Positions 5,870 through 12,148 of a DNA stretch of 12,148 nt are shown in pieces. Position 1 is the first letter of the stretch. Each line of letters starts with the position of its first letter. The notes beneath the pieces are model-generated. The model saw nothing but the letters and a program-made list of their open reading frames with translations, was not told the origin of the DNA and made no database searches. A program made the position numbers and the translations under genes. The DNA is from Akkermansiaceae bacterium (GTDB taxonomy: Bacteria > Verrucomicrobiota > Verrucomicrobiia > Verrucomicrobiales > DEV007): the NCBI GenBank assembly GCA_024233085.1, contig JACKQC010000039.1, positions 1 to 12,148 on the forward strand. Direction: 5' to 3'.

Positions 5870-7138
5870 CTACTTCGAGGCGGTTTCTCCGAGGTAACGC
5901 GCCACGGCGCGGGCGAGTTGGCCGCCGACAGTCCGGTATCCCTCCGCCGTGCTGTGCGGGGTGTTCCACGCGGTCTCGAGGGTGACGGAAACGACGCGTG
6001 CCGGGTCGCTGTGGTTTCGCACCCAGCCGCTGCTCATCCGTCCGCGTTCCTCCTCGGTGGTGACATAGGTCGCGAACCGGTAGGTCGGCCGCAGCGGCAG
6101 GGGCCCGGAAATTTCCTCGGCCGCGAGGGCGATCCAGCGGTCGTAATGCTCGCGCGTGCCGCCGGTCATCGTCTCGTGGTCGAAGGGCCCGTAGAAAAAC
6201 GGTTCCTTGTCACCAGGCCCCGGATTGTGCAGATCGACGAAAAGCCGGAGCCGGCCCGCCGCCTCCAGCGCCGCGATCCGCCGCTGGGCGGCCGCGACTT
6301 CGGGATAGACGGGCGTGTCGGACCAGTCGCGATTGTGGTCGCGCGGCACCGCCTCCTTGCCGCCGGCGCCCTGGGCCGCGTTGTCGATGTCCATGATGGG
6401 CACGAAAAATATCTCCGTCCGCTCCCGCAGCCTCACCGCCTCGGGCGCGTCGCCCGCGATCCAGTCGAGAAAACCGCGACCGACCCAACTGCCGCCCGCT
6501 TCCCAGGCGTGCTGGCGGGCCTGGACCCAGATCGCCGCCGGCGCCTCCGCCGCGCCGAGCCGGATGCCGCGCACCGGCCGGTCGCCGCGGGTGCGGGCGA
6601 GTGTGAAGATTTCCGCGCCCGCCACCGCCTTCGCCGCCGTCTCCAGCAGCTCGTCCGCGTCGGCCGGCAGGAAGGGCGGTCCCCAGGCCAGCCAGAATCG
6701 CTTCGCCGGCGCGGAAAACCGGTAGGTCGCCGTGTGCGCCTCCGTGTCGAACTCGCCCGCCGGCGTCCGCGACCACGCCCGGCGGTCCGTGCTGATCGCC
6801 GCGTTGCGCGGCTGCGCCCAACTGGCCGCCAGCGCCTTGCCCCCCGGTCGAAACGGCCCCGGATTTCCGCTTACCCGCAGCGTCATCTCCCGGCCCGGCA
6901 CCGCGTTTTTCACCTCGAAATACCACCAGCACGGCCACCCCCGACCCTCGCGCAGCGCCGGACGGATGTGGATGAACGCCGCCGCCGCGTCAATCGCCAC
7001 CGTCTCGGCCGAGCCGCCGGGAAAGGCCGCGTCGATCGCCAGCACCGGCTCCCCCCGCCCTTCTTCCGCGACCGCCAGCGCGAGCGTCACCGCCGCCGCG
7101 CCGCGGAGAAGAAGGCGTCGTTTCGGCGCGGCGTTCAC
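5870..7138 (-). CDS. Tat-like exported M14 metallocarboxypeptidase (cytosolic-carboxypeptidase-like subfamily)
   Basis: I choose the GTG at 7138. It overlaps the TPR gene's stop in the sequence GTGA, and the product then begins with a signal peptide bearing KRRLLLRG followed by a hydrophobic stretch (residues 6-23), a plausible twin-arginine signal. The frame extends 39 codons further upstream, but that part overlaps the TPR gene. The protein is 422 residues. Residues 50-165 resemble the beta-sandwich N-domain of cytosolic carboxypeptidase-like M14 enzymes ('WWYFEV', 'FWLAWGPPF'). The catalytic domain has HAWE (His210, Glu213 zinc ligands), 'DHNRDW' (Asn269, Arg270 for the substrate carboxylate), 'VDLHNPG' (His304, third zinc ligand) and 'TLETAW' (Glu388, general base). 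All are intact, so it should remove C-terminal residues from peptides in the periplasm. The substrate is unknown; envelope peptides are a guess. The overlap implies translational coupling with the TPR gene. Confidence 0.85.
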   Translation of the reverse strand: MNAAPKRRLLLRGAAAVTLALAVAEEGRGEPVLAIDAAFPGGSAETVAIDAAAAFIHIRPALREGRGWPCWWYFEVKNAVPGREMTLRVSGNPGPFRPGGKALAASWAQPRNAAISTDRRAWSRTPAGEFDTEAHTATYRFSAPAKRFWLAWGPPFLPADADELLETAAKAVAGAEIFTLARTRGDRPVRGIRLGAAEAPAAIWVQARQHAWEAGGSWVGRGFLDWIAGDAPEAVRLRERTEIFFVPIMDIDNAAQGAGGKEAVPRDHNRDWSDTPVYPEVAAAQRRIAALEAAGRLRLFVDLHNPGPGDKEPFFYGPFDHETMTGGTREHYDRWIALAAEEISGPLPLRPTYRFATYVTTEEERGRMSSGWVRNHSDPARVVSVTLETAWNTPHSTAEGYRTVGGQLARAVARYLGETASK

Positions 7139-7632
7139 GGCGTTTCGTCTTCGTTGAGCGCCGCCTCGAGGTCGCCCCACAGGTCGCGCAGGTCGGGATC
7201 GCCCTTCGCCTGGTGGCGCAGGTCCGGCTCCATTTCGAAGGACCGCAGCAACCACGCGCGGGCCGCGTCGCGCTGGCCCAACCTCGCCTCGTAGCAGCCC
7301 AGGTTGTAGAAAAACACCGGCTCCTCGCGCAGCGAGTCCGGGCCGCCGATCAGCGTCTCCCGCGCGTCCCGGGTGCGTCCCAGCTCATGCAGGCAGTAGG
7401 CCTGATGGATGTAGCCGGCCGTGGAGTCCGGCACCAGATCGCAGAGTTGCCGGCTCTGGTCGAGCGCCTCGTCCCAGCGCCGGCACGAGAGCAGGATCTG
7501 GATGCGCAGATGCAGCGTCTCCGGATGCGCGCGCTCCGCCGCCGACCCGGCGTCGAGTTCGCGGAGCGCGTCCTCGACCATGCCCAGCTCGAAATAGCCC
7601 TGGGAAGCCTCGATGCGGTGTCGGAGTGCCAT
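7135..7632 (-). CDS. TPR-repeat protein
   Basis: A 165-residue, all-helical acidic protein with tetratricopeptide-like repeats. Visible units are 'ASQGYFELGMVEDALREL' (9-26), 'IQILLSCRRWDEALDQS' (44-60), 'IHQAYCLHELGRTRDARETL' (74-93) and 'FFYNLGCYEARLGQRDAARAWL' (107-128), each with the small-residue and Leu/Ala spacing of TPR helix pairs. TPR proteins are protein-binding scaffolds. No signal peptide is seen, so it is probably cytoplasmic. The stop TGA at 7135-7137 overlaps the GTG start of the exported carboxypeptidase, and the start lies 33 bases after the parvulin stop, so the three genes are probably one transcript. A client-holding or assembly role with the parvulin is an inference. The ATG has no Shine-Dalgarno sequence. 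Confidence 0.82.
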   Translation of the reverse strand: MALRHRIEASQGYFELGMVEDALRELDAGSAAERAHPETLHLRIQILLSCRRWDEALDQSRQLCDLVPDSTAGYIHQAYCLHELGRTRDARETLIGGPDSLREEPVFFYNLGCYEARLGQRDAARAWLLRSFEMEPDLRHQAKGDPDLRDLWGDLEAALNEDETP

Positions 7633-7665
7633 GGCGGAAAATGCGGCGGGAAAAAACCGCGCGTC

Positions 7666-8547
7666 TCAGGCGTGATCGGCGGCTTCCTCCCGCTCCTCGA
7701 TGGTGGTCTTCGCCTTGATCGCGTCGAGCAGCGCCTCGATCGCCTTCTCGCGCCGCTCGGCGACAAACCGCTCGCCCACCGATTCGCGCACCGTCTCGAA
7801 GGGTATCGCCTCCGGCGCCTTCCTTTCGGTGACCTTGAAAATGTGAAAGCCGAAATGCGTCGCCACCACCGGGCTGATCTCGCCCACCCGCATCGAAAAG
7901 GTCAGCGCCTCGATCTCCGGCATCGTCTCGCCCTGCTTGAAATAACCCAGGTCCGTCTGCTCCGCCGGCTTGTCGCTGATCTCGCGCGACAGCGCCTCGA
8001 AGTCCGCGCCCTCGAGCAGTTTTTCCCGCGCCTCGCGCAGTTGCACGTAGCACCCCTTCGCGTCGGCGTGCGACTTCGGCTCGCGGAAGATCTGCGACAC
8101 CCGCACCTGTTCCTCGGTCTGGTATTGGGAAAGATTTTCGTCGTAAAAGCCGCGCAGCTCCTCCTCGGTCGGCTCCGGCGGCGCGCCGATCTCGGTTTCC
8201 AGCAGTTTGTCCACCGCGAGGGTCGTCGCGACCTTCCGGCGGATGCGGAATTCGTCCTTCGCCGTGTAGCCCGTGTTCCGGTAAAACTCCTCCTCCCCGC
8301 CGTGCTCGGCCTTCAGGCGGTCGAGCATGGCGCCGACATCGGCCTCGGAGGGCTCGCCGAAGCGCCGCAGCGACTCCTGCTCCAGCAGCGTGCGGTTGAG
8401 CACGTTGTCGCGCGCGTAGGCGCGGAATTCCTCGTCGCGGTCGCAGCAGACGACCTCGCCGAGGTTCATGTAATGCTCCTTGATGGCGTCGAACTCCTCC
8501 TCGAGAACGTCGTCGCCAATGTGCTGGTCGTTGATGACTAGGGCCAT
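7666..8547 (-). CDS. Parvulin-type peptidyl-prolyl isomerase (PpiC/SurA-like) without signal peptide
   Basis: I choose the ATG at 8547 (ACCATGG context); the frame stays open far upstream only because it is antisense to the oxidoreductase gene. The product is 293 residues. Residues 1-145 are helical and resemble the SurA/trigger-factor-like N-terminal chaperone region ('LNRTLLEQE', 'FRIRRKVATTLAVDKLL'). Residues 146-240 are a parvulin rotamase domain with 'VRVSQIF', 'LGYFKQGETMPEIEALTF', 'VGEISPVV' and 'FGFHIFKV'. The final 50 residues form a charged helix. Parvulins catalyse prolyl cis-trans isomerisation and aid folding. Two oddities are that the protein starts directly with 'MALVINDQHIGDDVL', with no signal peptide, so it appears cytoplasmic, and that the usual 'ASHIL' His is Gln153, while the later His235 is kept. 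Reduced isomerase activity with a retained chaperone role is possible. It heads a unit with the TPR and carboxypeptidase genes. Confidence 0.85.
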   Translation of the reverse strand: MALVINDQHIGDDVLEEEFDAIKEHYMNLGEVVCCDRDEEFRAYARDNVLNRTLLEQESLRRFGEPSEADVGAMLDRLKAEHGGEEEFYRNTGYTAKDEFRIRRKVATTLAVDKLLETEIGAPPEPTEEELRGFYDENLSQYQTEEQVRVSQIFREPKSHADAKGCYVQLREAREKLLEGADFEALSREISDKPAEQTDLGYFKQGETMPEIEALTFSMRVGEISPVVATHFGFHIFKVTERKAPEAIPFETVRESVGERFVAERREKAIEALLDAIKAKTTIEEREEAADHA

Positions 8548-8614
8548 GGTCGGCGGGACTTTCGCGCCGTTTGGCCCGGTTTTCAAGGCAGGCGGCCAAA
8601 AACCGCCCCCCACC

Positions 8615-8647
8615 CAACAGGGTACGGTCACCGACCCAACCCTGTTG
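8615..8647. repeat. Palindrome in divergent intergenic region (copy B)
   Basis: Perfect 9-base arms CAACAGGGT (8615-8623) and ACCCTGTTG (8639-8647) flank a 15-base centre that itself contains the dyad CGGTCACCG (8625-8633). The arms match the palindrome at 2771-2805 closely. Here it lies between the divergently transcribed parvulin and oxidoreductase genes, so terminating a coding transcript is not its obvious role. A regulator-binding dyad or a dispersed palindromic repeat are the alternatives. Its right arm overlaps the putative -35 box at 8645. Confidence 0.6.
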
Positions 8648-8673
8648 ACTCCGGCATTCGGCGGGCCGATAAG
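8645..8673 (+). promoter_or_regulatory. Putative sigma70-type promoter for the FAD oxidoreductase gene
   Basis: TTGACT at 8645-8650 (5 of 6 matches to TTGACA) is separated by 17 bases from GATAAG at 8668-8673 (4 of 6 to TATAAT). Transcription would begin near 8680, giving a leader of about 30 bases before the ATG at 8713. The -35 box shares three bases with the right arm of the palindrome at 8615-8647, so a protein bound to the dyad could affect it. The call rests on consensus matching only. Confidence 0.4.
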
Positions 8674-8712
8674 CGGGACGCCGTTTTTCCCCCGAATCGT
8701 ATTTTTCCGATC

Positions 8713-10848
<2,136 letters not shown>

Positions 10849-10869
10849 TCGCCTTTTTTTGGCCGGGAC

Positions 10870-10899
10870 TGGACATCGAGGGTCACAAATTCCTAAGAT
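10870..10899 (+). promoter_or_regulatory. Putative sigma70-type promoter for the vWA protein gene
   Basis: TGGACA at 10870-10875 (5 of 6 to TTGACA) is followed after 18 bases by TAAGAT at 10894-10899 (4 of 6 to TATAAT). It lies in the 73-base gap between the oxidoreductase stop and the ATG at 10922. Transcription would start near 10906, leaving a leader of only about 15 bases. The only purine-rich ribosome site, GGGAG at 10916-10920, is one base from the ATG, closer than normal. This is consensus matching only. Confidence 0.4.
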
Positions 10900-10921
10900 T
10901 GTCGCAATCAGTTCCGGGAGA

Positions 10922-12148
10922 ATGAATTCAATCGAGAAAGTCCTTCGCGAAGCGCTCGCCAAAGACCCCGCCGACTGGTCGATCCGGCTGGAGTTGGCGA
11001 CCAAGGTGGCCGACCGCGGCGCGGGCTTCGAGGCGGCGGGAATCGTCGCCGACGCCCAAACCCCGCCGCGGACGGAGGCGGAATATCGGGCCGCGCGCGA
11101 ATTTCTCGCCAGCTTCGAGGCACAGCGCCAGGCGCTGGACGATGCCTACGCCGCCGCCGCGGAATCCCCGGAGCCCGTCGCGATCGCGGTGGAAAAGGTG
11201 CGCCCGCTTTCGCCGCCGCCCGAGGCGATCCCGGATACGCGGGAGGAAACCGCGCTGTCGGTGGCGGAGGACGCCGTCGAGGCCGTGGCCGCCGAGCCCC
11301 CGTCGCCCCACGAATACGCCTACGATTTCACCGTCACCGGGGCCGTGCCCCTGATGCCGGTCGAGGACGCGGTCGATCGTCAGGTCCATGAGCGCGCCCT
11401 GATTGTCGGGGAGGGCGAGGCCATCCCCATCCATGACCGGCCCGAGGACAAAGGCGCGAAGGCTTCCGCCGTGTCGGTGGCGGTGCTGGTCCATGCCGCC
11501 ATCTTCGTGATTCTGGGCTTCGTCGTGGTCGCCACGCCGCGCCCGAACCCGCCGCAGATCGTCGGGCACTCGGTGCCGTCGGATGAAGACGGCCGCATGG
11601 AGATCACCCGGATCGAAAAGGTGCAGCGCAAGGCCCAGCAGTCCGCCGCCGCGCGGATGGAGGTGATCGCCTCGGTCGCGGCCTCGGCGGTGTCCGCGCC
11701 CGCGTTTGACAGTCCGAACCTGACCTTCGACCCGATCGGGGTGGGCGACACTTTCGGGATGAGCATGAATTTCACCGACGCCGACGGCGCGGGCATGGTG
11801 TCGTTTTTCGGTTCCCGGACGAAGGCGCAGAAGGTCGTGTTCGTCGTCGATGCCTCGGCGTCGATGAAGGCCAAGGGACTCGGCGGCAAGACCAAATTCG
11901 AGCTGATGAAGGAGGAACTGATCAAATCGATCACGGCCCTGCCGCCGACGGTCGAGTTTCAGATCGTCTTTTTCACCGGCCCGAGCTGGTTCGTCGGCGA
12001 GGACATCGACACGAAGAACTGGCACGAGCTGATGGTGAAAGGCAAGAAGCGCAATTTCTGGCACTACAAAGACGGCGAGTCCGACCAGTTGCCGCAAGCC
12101 AAGTACATCAAGGCCTCCGCCAGCCAGGTCCGGAAGGTGTCCAAGCAG
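10922..12148 (+). CDS. TPR/transmembrane/von Willebrand A domain protein (3' end missing)
   Basis: The frame from the ATG at 10922 is open to the window edge, giving 409 residues and no stop. Residues 1-75 are helical and TPR-like ('VLREALAKDPADWSIRLELA'). Residues 76-180 are an acidic Pro/Ala/Glu-rich linker. Residues 182-204 form one transmembrane helix ('SAVSVAVLVHAAIFVILGF'). After an Ala-rich, coiled-coil-prone stretch (225-258), a vWA domain begins near 300: 'KVVFVVDASASM' (304-315) carries the DxSxS part of the metal-ion-dependent adhesion site. The downstream 'FELMKEELIKSITALPP' and 'VEFQIVFF' fit the next helix and strand. The N-terminus should be cytoplasmic and the vWA domain periplasmic. 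vWA domains bind partner proteins through a divalent metal. A role in an envelope assembly or transport complex is inference. The usual GGGAG-to-ATG spacing is missing, but the N-terminal helix supports this start. Confidence 0.85.
   Translation, partial: MNSIEKVLREALAKDPADWSIRLELATKVADRGAGFEAAGIVADAQTPPRTEAEYRAAREFLASFEAQRQALDDAYAAAAESPEPVAIAVEKVRPLSPPPEAIPDTREETALSVAEDAVEAVAAEPPSPHEYAYDFTVTGAVPLMPVEDAVDRQVHERALIVGEGEAIPIHDRPEDKGAKASAVSVAVLVHAAIFVILGFVVVATPRPNPPQIVGHSVPSDEDGRMEITRIEKVQRKAQQSAAARMEVIASVAASAVSAPAFDSPNLTFDPIGVGDTFGMSMNFTDADGAGMVSFFGSRTKAQKVVFVVDASASMKAKGLGGKTKFELMKEELIKSITALPPTVEFQIVFFTGPSWFVGEDIDTKNWHELMVKGKKRNFWHYKDGESDQLPQAKYIKASASQVRKVSKQ

Noticed and set aside
4626..5897. 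423-codon plus-strand frame over the glycerate kinase
   Set aside because: It is antisense to a full-length enzyme with every family motif and shows no domain of its own.
8558..8586. Minus-strand promoter for the parvulin unit (TTGAAA with a 17-base spacer)
   Set aside because: The -35 match is fair but the -10 position reads GAAAGT, a poor match, so the call would rest on one box.
8591..8607. GGCGG/CCGCC hairpin in the parvulin leader
   Set aside because: A 5-base stem is expected often by chance at this GC content, and there is no T-run or conserved element to suggest a riboswitch or attenuator.
10849..10869. T7 run after the oxidoreductase stop as an intrinsic terminator
   Set aside because: The run at 10854-10860 is preceded only by a 4-base GCGA/TCGC pairing, too weak for a convincing stem.

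Overview
The window is GC-rich, densely coded DNA. Twelve genes are supported, two of them cut by the window edges. A Verrucomicrobiota bacterium of the Opitutales/Opitutaceae type is my best guess. The reasons are the mix of an exported FAD oxidoreductase with a golvesin-like tail, a TPR/membrane/von Willebrand A protein, a Tat-like M14 peptidase and an almost complete absence of Shine-Dalgarno sequences. This is an inference from gene content; no rRNA or marker gene is present.

Region 1 (1-2760, plus strand) is the most notable. Five consecutive same-strand genes encode a divergent Roadblock/LC7 protein (5'-truncated), a canonical Roadblock/LC7 protein, a stand-alone protoglobin-type sensor globin, a bacteriohemerythrin with a Pro/Ala/Glu-rich tail, and a small Ras-like GTPase of the MglA/CvnD type. 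Roadblock proteins are known partners and regulators of such GTPases. The two extra proteins bind O2 or NO by two chemistries, heme and di-iron, and neither has an output domain of its own. The simplest reading is a gas- or redox-responsive small-GTPase switch in which the globin and hemerythrin feed the Roadblock/GTPase pair. The hemerythrin has Asn in place of one of the seven canonical iron ligands.

Region 2 (2823-8547, minus strand) holds six genes. In transcription order they are a PpiC/SurA-like parvulin without a signal peptide, a TPR protein, a Tat-like exported M14 carboxypeptidase (4-base overlap with the TPR gene), a type-II glycerate kinase, a small exported protein of unknown function, and an exported M23 (LytM) endopeptidase. 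The first three look like one unit devoted to protein or cell-envelope handling. The rest follow in the same direction with gaps of 41-136 bases.

Region 3 (8548-12148) begins with a 165-base divergent intergenic region carrying a palindrome and a sigma70-like promoter. It is followed by an exported FAD-dependent oxidoreductase and the first 409 codons of a TPR/transmembrane/vWA protein with its own candidate promoter. A related palindrome lies between the convergent genes at 2771-2805, so this element may be a dispersed repeat rather than just a terminator.
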